From: an uncultured Bacteroidota bacterium
GTDB taxonomy: Bacteria > Bacteroidota > Bacteroidia > Chitinophagales > Chitinophagaceae
DNA: 39,613 nt
Reading direction: 5' to 3'
Assembly: GCA_903927975.1 (NCBI GenBank)
Contig: CAIYPC010000647.1
Coordinates: forward strand, 1-39,613
Shown one piece after another: positions 27,414 through 35,619 of this stretch. Every line of letters starts with the position of its first letter. Within the stretch, counting starts at the first letter, position 1. A program made the position numbers and the translations under genes. A model generated the notes under the pieces. It saw only the letters and a list, made by a program, of their open reading frames with translations. It was not told where the DNA came from and searched no databases.

Positions 27414-29399
27414 CTACAATTTTTTCACTCTCATATTTTTAAAACGCACTACATCACCATGACCTAAAAATCCAAGATGTCCAGTTGGTCGCAAAAGCCC
27501 CGGATGTTCTTTATGATCTGCCGTTCCATTTTTTGAAGCAGCTTTAATATCTCCATCTAAAATTACAGTTCCATTCAACGTCACTTTTATTTTATTTCCT
27601 TTCGCAACAATTTCTTCTTTGTTCCATTCGCCTGTTGGCAATAAAAACCCCCGCTTCGCAGGAATGACGCCATATACCGAACCATGATATTGATAAACAT
27701 GCAAGTCTTTATACATCGGCGCTTCATTATCGAGCACTTGAATTTCCATACCTACATAAGCCGCATCGCCTTCCAATGGGGCACGAATGCCGATTCCATT
27801 ATTTGCACCTGGCGTCAACTGAAATTCAAATCGATAAACAAAATTTGAAAACTCTTCTTTGGTATATAAATTTCCAACGCTGCCATCCTCGGGACTTACC
27901 TGAACTACGCCATCTTTTACCGGATAACCGGCTATGTTTCCAGTCCACTGATCAAGATTTGTTCCATCAAACAAAGAAACAAATCCTTGTTTTTTTTCTT
28001 CATCGCTTAACACGTAAGGCTCATTGGTTGGCAGCTCTCTCAAATAAATATTTCGGTATGCAACATACGTTCCGTGCGCTTGCAATTCAATTTGCTCTTT
28101 TGCAAACAGCGGCATATTATGATCCCAATAATTTTCAAGGGGAATATTATCGACTACTAAAATTCCATTCAGATAAACAGTCACTTTATCTCCTTTCATG
28201 ATGATATGAAAACGGTTCCATTCGTTCACATGATTATCGGCAACTACCAATGGCTTGCTCTCATGCTTTTGATTGTTGTACAATCCGCCTGATCCAACTT
28301 GTGCGCCAACATCTCTTCTGCTTGTGTCCCAAATTTGCACTTGTGGTGTGCCTCTTAAATATATTCCAGCATCTCCTTTCTCAGTAATTTTCCAATCAAC
28401 ATACATTTCAATATCGCCATATTTTTTTTCTGTGCAGAGGTTATCGCCTTCACCTGTAAAAATCAATAATCCATCTTTCACCATCCAACCAGTTCTCATC
28501 TTTGCATCAGCAATTTCCTGTTCTCTTTTCATTGCAGTGTCAGAAAGTTTCGATCTTGAAATCGGATTGCCAACAAGACCTTTCCAACCGCTCAGATCTG
28601 TTCCGTTGAACAAATTGACAAAGCCATAATCGTAAGGCATCTTTAATAAAGCTGGTTGTAGTTTGCCAACTAGGAAAGCACTATCATCTCCTTTAATAAG
28701 CGGCAAAGCCGTTTCAAGTGCTTCGCGAACAACAGGACCTTTTATATTTTCATCAGCAAGCGCGAGACGTGTTACAATCAAAGCAGCCTGATCAGCGACA
28801 TCTGCATCTTTTAATGATTTGCTCACAAACATAAAACTGCTGAAGCCGGGCACACGCGCAGCTTGCGATAAAATGCTTTTTTTCTGCAGCGGATTTTTAG
28901 CCTGATCCATTTCATCTTCCAAATTCAATAATTGCTGTTCTCCATTTATATCAGATGCAGCAGCAGGTTTATAAGCAGGCAATTTTGGCAAGCTATTATT
29001 TGCCTGAGCAACCGTTGTGCTATCTGTCAATAAATTCAACTGAGATTGAATCAAGATTTTTGCATATTCAGTTTTGGATGAAGACAAATATTTCTTCAAC
29101 AAAACCTGTAGTGCATTTTTTTTGTTTGCATCGAAGGATGAAACATTGATATATGCATTCAAAGCATAAGTAGCTTTTGTTTTTAAAGAATCATCATCCA
29201 GCAAGTTCATAAATGCCTTCCATTCATTTTTATCCCAGATACCCATTGCCGTTAATGCTGCATCCGTTTCAGTTTTATGTTGATAAGGGAATGCCTGAAT
29301 GGTTTCAATCACTTTGTCTTTTGCTTTTTGTGCATGAACAGATTCATTCAAAAAAAGAGAAGCAGTTACAATCAATAAAAAAGAAAAATATTTTTTCAT
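27414..29399 (-). CDS. Tandem DUF1080 protein with N-terminal helical region, secreted
   Basis: 661 residues from ATG 29397-29399 (an ATG one codon earlier is equally possible), beginning with a Sec signal (KKYFSFLLIVTASLFLNESVHAQ). Residues of about 25-260 are all-helical and HEAT-like (DSLKTKATYALNAYINV, QAALIVTRLALAD, VVREALETALPLIKGD). Two DUF1080 domains follow: the first from GFVNLFNGTDLSGWKGL to YVAYRNIYLREL, the second from GFVSLFDGTNLDQWTGN to VVRFKNMRVKKL. The two domains differ a lot, including AGIYLRGTPQVQIWD in one and NGIGIRAPLEGDAAYVGMEIQVLD in the other, so they may do different steps. It starts 44 bases after a Gfo/Idh gene. Confidence 0.9.
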   Translation of the reverse strand: MKKYFSFLLIVTASLFLNESVHAQKAKDKVIETIQAFPYQHKTETDAALTAMGIWDKNEWKAFMNLLDDDSLKTKATYALNAYINVSSFDANKKNALQVLLKKYLSSSKTEYAKILIQSQLNLLTDSTTVAQANNSLPKLPAYKPAAASDINGEQQLLNLEDEMDQAKNPLQKKSILSQAARVPGFSSFMFVSKSLKDADVADQAALIVTRLALADENIKGPVVREALETALPLIKGDDSAFLVGKLQPALLKMPYDYGFVNLFNGTDLSGWKGLVGNPISRSKLSDTAMKREQEIADAKMRTGWMVKDGLLIFTGEGDNLCTEKKYGDIEMYVDWKITEKGDAGIYLRGTPQVQIWDTSRRDVGAQVGSGGLYNNQKHESKPLVVADNHVNEWNRFHIIMKGDKVTVYLNGILVVDNIPLENYWDHNMPLFAKEQIELQAHGTYVAYRNIYLRELPTNEPYVLSDEEKKQGFVSLFDGTNLDQWTGNIAGYPVKDGVVQVSPEDGSVGNLYTKEEFSNFVYRFEFQLTPGANNGIGIRAPLEGDAAYVGMEIQVLDNEAPMYKDLHVYQYHGSVYGVIPAKRGFLLPTGEWNKEEIVAKGNKIKVTLNGTVILDGDIKAASKNGTADHKEHPGLLRPTGHLGFLGHGDVVRFKNMRVKKL

Positions 29400-29443
29400 C
29401 ATAATTATTTTAGCCAGTGTAGTTTGGAAGATTTTATGGGTGC

Positions 29444-30712
29444 CTAAATATGCCAAGGCCCGCGCATCGGTGGATTGATCATATAATTTGCTTCATTATC
29501 ATCAATGAACAATTGGTTTACCGGATCAAATTTTAAAGGCCTTCCCAATTGCAATGCGATCTTGCCCATATTAATAATCGTGCATGATCTGAAACCATTC
29601 ATTTCATTTAATGCAAATGGCGTTCTGTATTTTACCGAATCTAAAAAATTAGTGACTTGCGGTTCGGGATCTGGCATCATCGCAAGCTTGTCTTTTAAAT
29701 TCGGAATATCAGATCTGAACCCTGCAAACAATTTTCCTTTTGGTCCTTCGATATATGCAGCATCAGGATCTTTTGCTTCGCCATCTAAAATAATCTTACA
29801 GCCATCTTCATACGTAAATGTAATTTTTCTAAATGTGCCAACAGCATCTGGATGTTGCTCTTCTGCATCTACTTCAACCAAAATTGGACTAGTATGATCC
29901 TTGCCTAAAAAATATTGAATGGGATCGATATAATGTTGTCCCATATCGCCGAGACCACCGCCATCATAATCCCAATAGCCCCTGAAAGTTTGATGCACAC
30001 GATGCACATTATAAGGCTTGTATGGTGCTGGTCCTAGCCATCTGTCGTAATCTAATTCCGGCGGCACAGTTTGTGTTTCTAATTTAGTTTTGCCCACCCA
30101 ATAAAATTTCCAATCGAAGCCGGTCGTTTTGCTTACAGTAACTGTCAATGGCCATCCCAGCAATCCTGACTCCACCAATTTCTTGATCGGCCTCACTGTG
30201 GTTTTCATCCCATAAAAATTATCTTCAAACCTAAACCATGTGTTCAGTCGGAACATGCGCTTATATTGCTGAACAGCTTCAATCACTCGCTTGCCTTCAC
30301 CAATCGTTCTTGTCATTGGCTTCTCGCACCAAATATCTTTTCCTGCTTTTGCAGCATCAATCGCAATCAATCCATGCCAATGCGGAGGTGTTGCGATATG
30401 AACAATATCTACTTCCGGCAACGCGATCAATTCCTGATGTTCATGAAATGTTTTTACGCCGCCGCCAATCATGTTCGCCACTTCGCTCAAATGGGTTTTG
30501 TCAACATCACAAATGGCAACCACTCTTGTTCCCGCATAATGAATATGTCCGCGGCCCATTCCGCCAACTCCGATAATGCCTTTCGTCAATTGATCGCTGG
30601 GCGCTAAAAAACCTCTGCCCAATACATGACGCGGCACAATAGAAATACCTGCGATTATTGCAGCAGAATTTTTTAGGAATTTCCGCCGACTGTTTTTTTG
30701 TGATGAATTCAT
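29444..30712 (-). CDS. Gfo/Idh/MocA family oxidoreductase, Tat-exported
   Basis: 422 residues from ATG 30710-30712, the start of a twin-arginine signal (KNSRRKFLKNSAAIIAGISIV); the longer open frame upstream is repeat DNA. Rossmann motif GVGGMGRGHIHYAG, then AICDVDKTH, ATPPHWHGLIAIDAAKAGKDI and the catalytic-lysine motif CEKPMTRTI. The C-terminal domain carries DRWLGPAPYKPYNVHRVH, FRGYWDYDGGGLGDMGQHYID. An NAD(P)-dependent sugar oxidoreductase of the periplasm with bound cofactor is expected, and C3 oxidation of a glycoside is the pathway-based guess. A 145-base gap with a perfect 21-base inverted repeat precedes it. Confidence 0.9.
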   Translation of the reverse strand: MNSSQKNSRRKFLKNSAAIIAGISIVPRHVLGRGFLAPSDQLTKGIIGVGGMGRGHIHYAGTRVVAICDVDKTHLSEVANMIGGGVKTFHEHQELIALPEVDIVHIATPPHWHGLIAIDAAKAGKDIWCEKPMTRTIGEGKRVIEAVQQYKRMFRLNTWFRFEDNFYGMKTTVRPIKKLVESGLLGWPLTVTVSKTTGFDWKFYWVGKTKLETQTVPPELDYDRWLGPAPYKPYNVHRVHQTFRGYWDYDGGGLGDMGQHYIDPIQYFLGKDHTSPILVEVDAEEQHPDAVGTFRKITFTYEDGCKIILDGEAKDPDAAYIEGPKGKLFAGFRSDIPNLKDKLAMMPDPEPQVTNFLDSVKYRTPFALNEMNGFRSCTIINMGKIALQLGRPLKFDPVNQLFIDDNEANYMINPPMRGPWHI

Positions 30713-30735
30713 GATTTTTATTTTAACGCCTTGCG

Positions 30736-30853
30736 GTCGATCGTGAATGGTCAATGGTGAATATGATCGATGAACTGTGAATGCAAAACAATGGAATTAT
30801 TTTTTACGTCATATTAATTACGCGCTATTCACCATTGACCATTCACAATTCAC
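30736..30853. repeat. Heptad repeats as a 21-base inverted repeat, locus 2
   Basis: Left side 30736-30763 has the words GTCGATC, GTGAATG, GTCAATG, GTGAATA; right side 30826-30853 has TATTCAC, CATTGAC, CATTCAC, AATTCAC. Bases 30743-30763 and 30826-30846 are perfect reverse complements over 21 bases with a 62-base loop. The structure fills the gap between a DUF1080 gene and the Gfo/Idh gene and would form a long hairpin in their shared mRNA. Confidence 0.88.
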
Positions 30854-30857
30854 CTCC

Positions 30858-31613
30858 TCACAATTTCTTATACTTAATATTTCTATATTCCACTTTCATT
30901 TCTGGCAGCACGTGTACTTGCAATCCAATTATCCCATCAGCTTTTCGATTGACTGTGTCGTTGTCGATTGTTTCGCTCATTAATATGCCGTTGATATAAT
31001 GTTTCATATCGTTGCCTTTGGCGATGATATGGATCTCATTCCAATCGTTTACTTTGATATGTGTTTTTAATGAATCAGAATTGCCAACAGAATCAATGAT
31101 GATTGGTTTTTGATTTGTCTCCAATTTTGCTTTTTGTCCACGCATAGCCAAAAACCCGCGACCGCGCTCTTCATAATTTTGTCCTGTATATGTATTCGCC
31201 CCATCAATATCAGCTTGATAACCTTTCACTGCATAACGAATATCTTTTAATTCTTCGCTGCGATATTGCACACCACTGTTTCCGCCAGCGCTAATTCTAT
31301 ACTCTGCTTTAAATTCAAAATCAGAAGGCTTCTCTGCACGCCAGATAAGAAATGAATTTGTTTTGATCTGTTTTGTTGGCGTCACTTCTCCGATAACAGT
31401 TCCGCTATCGATATGCCAAACACTTGTGTCGCCATCCCAACCTGTAAAAGTTTTTCCATCAAAAATTTGTGTGAAGCCGTCTTTATCAACACCTGTGCTA
31501 TCTGTTTTTGCAGCGTCAGATGTAGCTGCATTATTACAACTTGTGCCGAGCATAATAAATGCTGACAATGCAATTAATGGCAATAAGATTTTGGAGAAAT
31601 TATTCTTTATCAT
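30858..31613 (-). CDS. DUF1080 family lipoprotein
   Basis: 251 residues. Lipoprotein signal (LLPLIALSAFIMLGTSC, lipid on Cys near residue 26), then one DUF1080 domain: GFTQIFDGKTFTGWDGD, SDFEFKAEYRISAGGNSGVQYRSEE, KGYQADIDGANTYTGQNYEERGRGFLAMRGQ and the closing VEYRNIKYKKL. It should sit anchored in the outer or inner membrane facing the periplasm and cleave or hydrate a 3-keto-glycoside. It follows the cytosolic-type Gfo/Idh gene by 88 bases. Confidence 0.9.
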   Translation of the reverse strand: MIKNNFSKILLPLIALSAFIMLGTSCNNAATSDAAKTDSTGVDKDGFTQIFDGKTFTGWDGDTSVWHIDSGTVIGEVTPTKQIKTNSFLIWRAEKPSDFEFKAEYRISAGGNSGVQYRSEELKDIRYAVKGYQADIDGANTYTGQNYEERGRGFLAMRGQKAKLETNQKPIIIDSVGNSDSLKTHIKVNDWNEIHIIAKGNDMKHYINGILMSETIDNDTVNRKADGIIGLQVHVLPEMKVEYRNIKYKKL

Positions 31614-31658
31614 TTTTATTGGTTTGGTTTTATTAAGTCAAATTTGTTTGATATTCAC

Positions 31659-31693
31659 TTGAACATTGAATGTTGAAAATTGAATATTGATTA
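31659..31693. repeat. Heptad repeat, locus 3
   Basis: Five TTGA-headed 7-base words in a row: TTGAACA, TTGAATG, TTGAAAA, TTGAATA, TTGATTA. They fill the gap between the Gfo/Idh stop (31702) and the DUF1080 start (31613). The last three positions of each word vary and the first four do not. Confidence 0.75.
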
Positions 31694-31701
31694 TTCTTTC
31701 T

Positions 31702-32856
31702 TCAATCATTCACTCCTGTATTTTTCCAGCTTCCCGACTTTGCAGACTCCTGAACAGCTTCGCAAACTTTTTGTGTTTGATGTGCTTCTGTAAAAGTCGG
31801 TGAACATTTCTCTCCGGTTTCAAGACTCTTTAAAAAATCAGCAACCTGATGAACAAATGAATGCTCATATCCAATTCCCAAACCTGGCACCCACCATTTA
31901 TTCATATAAGGATGATCACCATCTGTTACGTGAATGGATCGCCATCCTTTCAAATCTGATTGATCAGCATTATCAAAATATTCGAGACGATTCAGATCAT
32001 GCAAATCCCAGCGGATAGATGCATTCTCGCCATTGATCTCAAATGTATATAATGCTTTATGTCCGCGTGCATATCGCGTGGATTCAAACAATCCGAGTGA
32101 TCCATTATTAAAATGACAAATAAAAGAACATGCATCATCAATCGTAACCTCTTGCACTTTGCCCGTTAACTGATGAACGCGTTCCTTAATAAAAGTTTCT
32201 GTCATCGCCGTCACATCTTTGATGCCTCCGTTCAACCACATCGCTGTGTCAATGCAATGCGAAAGCAGATCACCAAGCACACCCGATCCTGCAACGGCTG
32301 CATCCATTCTCCATAAACCTTCTCCGCCTTGCGGAAGATTTGCATTAATGGTCCAATCCTGCAAAAAATTTGCGCGATAATGAAATATGCGACCGAGTTT
32401 TCCTGAATCAATGATTTGTTTTGCGAGCATGACCGCAGGCAGTCTTCTATAATTATACCACACTGTATTTTTCACGCCTGCTTTTTCAATCGCATCTACC
32501 ATGGTTTGGGATTCAGCTAAATTTCTTGCAAGTGGTTTTTCACAAAGGATCATTTTTCCAGCGGCAGCAGCAGCAATGGCAATCTCCGCATGAAAATCAT
32601 TAGGTGTACAAATATCCACGGCATCAATATCATCACGTGAAATTATTTTCTTCCAATCTGTTTCTGTTGATTCATATCCCCATTGTTCTGCAAATGCTTT
32701 TACTTTTTCCGCATTGCGGGAACAAACTGCTTTCAATACGGGACGATATTCTAATGCAGGAAAAAAATCTCCCACGCGTTTATAACCGTTGGTATGTGTT
32801 CTGCCCATGAAGCCAATTCCGATGAGGCCGATGCGCAGTTGCTTTTTTTCGCTCAT
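31702..32856 (-). CDS. Gfo/Idh/MocA family oxidoreductase, cytosolic
   Basis: 384 residues without any signal peptide. Rossmann motif [16 protein letters not shown], then [23 protein letters not shown], the lysine motif CEKPLARNL, and in the C-terminal domain [32 protein letters not shown]. The short form with MGRTHTNGY and [11 protein letters not shown] resembles sugar C3 dehydrogenases such as those of levoglucosan or C-glycoside metabolism, or inositol dehydrogenase-like enzymes. It could oxidise an imported glycoside or reduce a 3-keto sugar to glucose. First gene after a 383-base repeat-rich gap. Confidence 0.9.
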   Translation of the reverse strand: MSEKKQLRIGLIGIGFMGRTHTNGYKRVGDFFPALEYRPVLKAVCSRNAEKVKAFAEQWGYESTETDWKKIISRDDIDAVDICTPNDFHAEIAIAAAAAGKMILCEKPLARNLAESQTMVDAIEKAGVKNTVWYNYRRLPAVMLAKQIIDSGKLGRIFHYRANFLQDWTINANLPQGGEGLWRMDAAVAGSGVLGDLLSHCIDTAMWLNGGIKDVTAMTETFIKERVHQLTGKVQEVTIDDACSFICHFNNGSLGLFESTRYARGHKALYTFEINGENASIRWDLHDLNRLEYFDNADQSDLKGWRSIHVTDGDHPYMNKWWVPGLGIGYEHSFVHQVADFLKSLETGEKCSPTFTEAHQTQKVCEAVQESAKSGSWKNTGVND

Positions 32857-32928
32857 TTGTAAAGATTTTATTTTTTATATGGAAGCTTTAAAAAAATCAT
32901 TTCTTGCTTTATGAATTATTAGCACGAA

Positions 32929-32998
32929 GCGTTCCTACGGAACGCGGAAAAAAACTTCACGATATTTTGTCTACCAACCAAATGTTCCTACGGAACAT
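32929..32998. repeat. Two GTTCCTACGGAAC hairpins
   Basis: GCGTTCC-TAC-GGAACGC at 32929-32945 and ATGTTCC-TAC-GGAACAT at 32982-32998, 53 bases apart. The core is identical, and the outer two base pairs change from GC/GC to AT/AT while pairing is preserved. Such compensatory change supports a folded stem-loop. A weaker relative lies at 15797-15809. Confidence 0.85.
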
Positions 32999-33016
32999 AC
33001 TGAGCATGCCTCAAAA

Positions 33017-33081
33017 AAACCTTGAAGGTTTAATTCGACTTTCGATATTAATTCGGGATCTACGAAAAACCTTCAAGGTTT
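33017..33081. repeat. Paired AAACCTTsAAGGTTT palindromes, copy 2
   Basis: AAACCTTGAAGGTTT at 33017-33031 and AAACCTTCAAGGTTT at 33067-33081. Order, orientation and 50-base spacing equal those of copy 1 at 12497-12561, but the 35-base middle shows little similarity. The conserved part is therefore the palindromes and their distance. Confidence 0.87.
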
Positions 33082-33212
33082 ATCGAATCTTTCCGAATGA
33101 AAGTCTTGACTGCACAACTAGACTCCCGAAACCAATTTTGATCGCAAGCAATGAATGTCTTATAAATCCTCGTTCTCTCTGTCGGCCATCAATCATCCAT
33201 CATCGACCATCT

Positions 33213-33240
33213 CATTGACCATTCACCATTGACCATTCAC
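33213..33240. repeat. Heptad repeat, locus 4
   Basis: Four 7-base words on the plus strand: CATTGAC, CATTCAC, CATTGAC, CATTCAC. Bases 33221-33240 are identical over 20 bases to 30827-30846. It ends at the last base of the stop codon of the TIM-barrel gene (33240-34271). Confidence 0.83.
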
Positions 33241-34271
33241 TACTCGACCCAACCATGCGCATTCCTCACTTTTATCATGGTTGCTAAAATATCATTCCAT
33301 GTCTGTTGTTTTTCCATCACCGCATTTGGGAACATACATCCATCCCAACAGATATGCCTAAACGCTTTTGTGAGTTCACCGTTTTCATCGCGCAGCCAGA
33401 AGCCCGCATCTTCAACAATATTGAGTTTGCCATTTGGATCTGTTGCAAGACAATGACGACCGGTTTTATCGTGCGAACCAGCGCCGAATACAGTTCCATC
33501 ATTTTGCGCTACATGAAAATCGGTTGTCCATGGACGTAAGGCCGCTGTTAATTTTTTCAATCCTTCCTTCAGTGCAGCACGATCACTCCATTCAAAATCG
33601 GCTGGCAATATTCTGTCTTCAGGACGATTATATCCAAGAAGATATAATAATGTATGCGCCATATCAGCCTGAAATCCGATGTTCGGACGATCGACTGCTT
33701 CAAGTGTATCGATCATTGTTCTCCAGCTATGCATGCCGCCCCAACAAATTTCTCCTTCTGCAGCCAGCTTCTCTCCATAATCATCTGCTACATCGCAAGC
33801 TTCACGAAATGTTTCAGCAATGAGTTTTGTATTGCCAGCAGGATCGGCATCCCAAGCATCGGGCTTGCTTGCCGAATCAATGCGCACAAGCCCATTCGGG
33901 CGTACGCCTAGCTCACGTAATTTTTTTCCGAAGCGGCAGGCCTTGCGAACCATCTCCACAAATACTTTTCGATCTTCTTTGCTTCCCATCGCAGGACCGC
34001 CCCAAATAGGCGCAACCAAACTTCCAATGTTCAGGTTCAATGAAGAAACTCGATCCGCTAATTTTTTGATCCCATCATCTGATTCATCAATATTAAAATG
34101 CGGTTCGAAAAGACCAATATCGATGCCATCGAATTTCACACCATCAACTTCGGCCGCTGAAGTGAGCTCAAGCAATTTGTCTAATGAGATTGCCGGCTCT
34201 GAATCTGGTCCTTTTCCTACTATGCCTGGCCATGTGGCATTGTGGAGCTTTGGATAATTATTTGTTTGCAT
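33240..34271 (-). CDS. Cytosolic sugar isomerase/epimerase-like TIM barrel (AP_endonuc_2)
   Basis: 343 residues without a signal peptide. Family blocks in order: [92 protein letters not shown] and HICWDGCMF. The Glu, Asp/His, His and Asp in these blocks are candidate metal ligands. In cytosolic levoglucosan and C-glycoside pathways a protein of this family works beside a Gfo/Idh dehydrogenase as 3-keto-sugar lyase or hydratase, and the Gfo/Idh gene is next but one feature downstream here. Isomerase activity on a free sugar is the alternative. It begins 16 bases after the cupin gene. Confidence 0.87.
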   Translation of the reverse strand: MQTNNYPKLHNATWPGIVGKGPDSEPAISLDKLLELTSAAEVDGVKFDGIDIGLFEPHFNIDESDDGIKKLADRVSSLNLNIGSLVAPIWGGPAMGSKEDRKVFVEMVRKACRFGKKLRELGVRPNGLVRIDSASKPDAWDADPAGNTKLIAETFREACDVADDYGEKLAAEGEICWGGMHSWRTMIDTLEAVDRPNIGFQADMAHTLLYLLGYNRPEDRILPADFEWSDRAALKEGLKKLTAALRPWTTDFHVAQNDGTVFGAGSHDKTGRHCLATDPNGKLNIVEDAGFWLRDENGELTKAFRHICWDGCMFPNAVMEKQQTWNDILATMIKVRNAHGWVE

Positions 34272-34287
34272 ATCGTTAGATTAAAAT

Positions 34288-35508
34288 TTATAAAATCAAA
34301 TCCGGATTACCGGGACCAAAATGTTTCAACATAACTATAGGATCGGTCTTTGAAAAATTCTGAATTTTTACACCTGCTGTTGCAGCTTGTTCGCTAACAA
34401 AATATTCATCGTGCGTAAGCTGCCCAAAATGTATTGATGATGGTGTTTCAATATCCCACACGCCCATCTTGCCGTGTCCTTGCATCATGATCATACCATA
34501 CGCTGCCGCATCGCGAATGGTAACAGTTGCTCCCGGAAATATAGTTAGCTCTTTGGCACTATACGCTTCATTTTTATAACAGATCCATTTGTCCGAATAG
34601 CCTTCTTGTTCCATCCCTTCTACTGATCTAACGGGCTTCGGCCGCATGAAATGGTTCTGCGCAAAATGAGTATCTACATTAGGCCCCCAGTCTATCACTT
34701 CAAGCAAATGTTCGTAGTTACCAATTTTATCCTGCGGTGTATTTTTCCAAAGCAATTCCTCAGGAATAATCACATTATTCACCAATGATTGATACATCGC
34801 AAAAACATCTGATGCTTTTTGTGGTTCATACGTACACAAGCTGCCCGGTGCATGAAGTATGCCGGGTGGAACATCCCAACCAGTGCCGGGTTCCAGACGG
34901 TGTGCATGCGAAATGTTTGTGATTTTATTATCTCCTTTGCTGAAATTTTTAAGACATTGCAACACTTCTTCTTTTGTTGTTCCGGGATTGAAGCCAAAAA
35001 AAGTGTAAGGAAAATCTCCACCATGATTGTTTAATTGCGGCGGAAAATAATAGGCTTCGGGTTTTCCCAATTGACCAGTAAGTTTTGCATGTTCATCACG
35101 ATGATGCACATGATGTGGCAATGGGCCAAGGTTATCAAAAAATTTCGAATACATCGGCCATGCTTTGTATTGATTCCACAGCCGCGCTCCGATTATATCA
35201 CTTCCAAATTCGCTGATGGCATCTCGCAAAACGATTTGAGTTACAGTATTCCCATCTTCATAAACAATATGGCTTAAGCCTTCATTTTTGCTTGTTAAAG
35301 GTCCATTATCGGCTGGCGTGGTTGATGAAAGCCAACGTTCATCAATCCCACCTCGCACGCCGCCCAATGCATAATAATCATCTTGATGAAGCTTGATGCG
35401 GCGACCGGGTATGCAAAATGATCTTGGCACCCATGTTGGCGACAGTCGTAAAATTCCATTGCCTTGTTCTAATGCTTTTTTTGCTAGCTGATTTTTTTCC
35501 ATTGGCAT
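34288..35508 (-). CDS. Phosphomannose-isomerase-like cupin protein
   Basis: 406 residues, cytosolic. An ATG two codons inside is also possible. The metal site of a class I mannose-6-phosphate isomerase-like cupin is visible: HHVHHRDEHAKLTGQLGKPEAYYF (His, His, Glu) and GTGWDVPPGILHAPGSLCTYEP (His). A second cupin-like half follows with TIFPGATVTIRDAAAYGMIMMQGHGKMGVWDIE. It may isomerise an aldose or a sugar phosphate, or act on an oxidised sugar of the pathway. The N-terminal block ILRLSPTWVPRSFCIPGRRIKLHQDDYYALG is not part of standard ManA. Neighbours are a DUF4432 epimerase-like gene and a TIM-barrel gene. Confidence 0.78.
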   Translation of the reverse strand: MPMEKNQLAKKALEQGNGILRLSPTWVPRSFCIPGRRIKLHQDDYYALGGVRGGIDERWLSSTTPADNGPLTSKNEGLSHIVYEDGNTVTQIVLRDAISEFGSDIIGARLWNQYKAWPMYSKFFDNLGPLPHHVHHRDEHAKLTGQLGKPEAYYFPPQLNNHGGDFPYTFFGFNPGTTKEEVLQCLKNFSKGDNKITNISHAHRLEPGTGWDVPPGILHAPGSLCTYEPQKASDVFAMYQSLVNNVIIPEELLWKNTPQDKIGNYEHLLEVIDWGPNVDTHFAQNHFMRPKPVRSVEGMEQEGYSDKWICYKNEAYSAKELTIFPGATVTIRDAAAYGMIMMQGHGKMGVWDIETPSSIHFGQLTHDEYFVSEQAATAGVKIQNFSKTDPIVMLKHFGPGNPDLIL

Positions 35509-35545
35509 GATCGAGTTTTATTTTTTATGTGCGTTCGTTAGGTTT

Positions 35546-35619
35546 GTGAGTGGTAAGTGGGCAGTAATAAGTTGTGAGTGATGAACTTTCCCTACTCACA
35601 ACTGACAACTCACAACTCA
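35546..35619. repeat. Heptad repeat with hairpin, locus 5 (GTGAGTG variant)
   Basis: Words of seven bases run through the gap: GTGAGTG, GTAAGTG, GGCAGTA, ATAAGTT, GTGAGTG, ATGAACT, then on the other arm CTACTCA, CAACTGA, CAACTCA, CAACTCA. Bases 35570-35579 and 35594-35603 pair over 10 bp with a 14-base loop. The last word runs into the 3' end of the DUF4432 gene and supplies its last codons and stop. Confidence 0.75.

Larger units (their letters stand above)
32857..33239. other. Repeat-rich intergenic gap inside the main cluster
   Basis: 383 bases between the TIM-barrel gene (ends 33240) and the Gfo/Idh gene (starts 32856), with no convincing coding frame. It holds, in order, two GTTCCTACGGAAC hairpins, one pair of AAACCTTsAAGGTTT palindromes, and a run of heptads. 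The size and the hairpins suggest a boundary between transcription units or an mRNA-processing region. Confidence 0.7.

Noticed and set aside
29444..30712. Assignment of the Tat-exported Gfo/Idh proteins as GH109 alpha-N-acetylgalactosaminidases
   Set aside because: Fold and export fit, but I could not verify GH109-specific residues by eye, so only the superfamily is named.
30713..30754. Extended N-terminus of the Tat Gfo/Idh frame
   Set aside because: These codons are read from the heptad repeat and place the twin-arginine signal internally.
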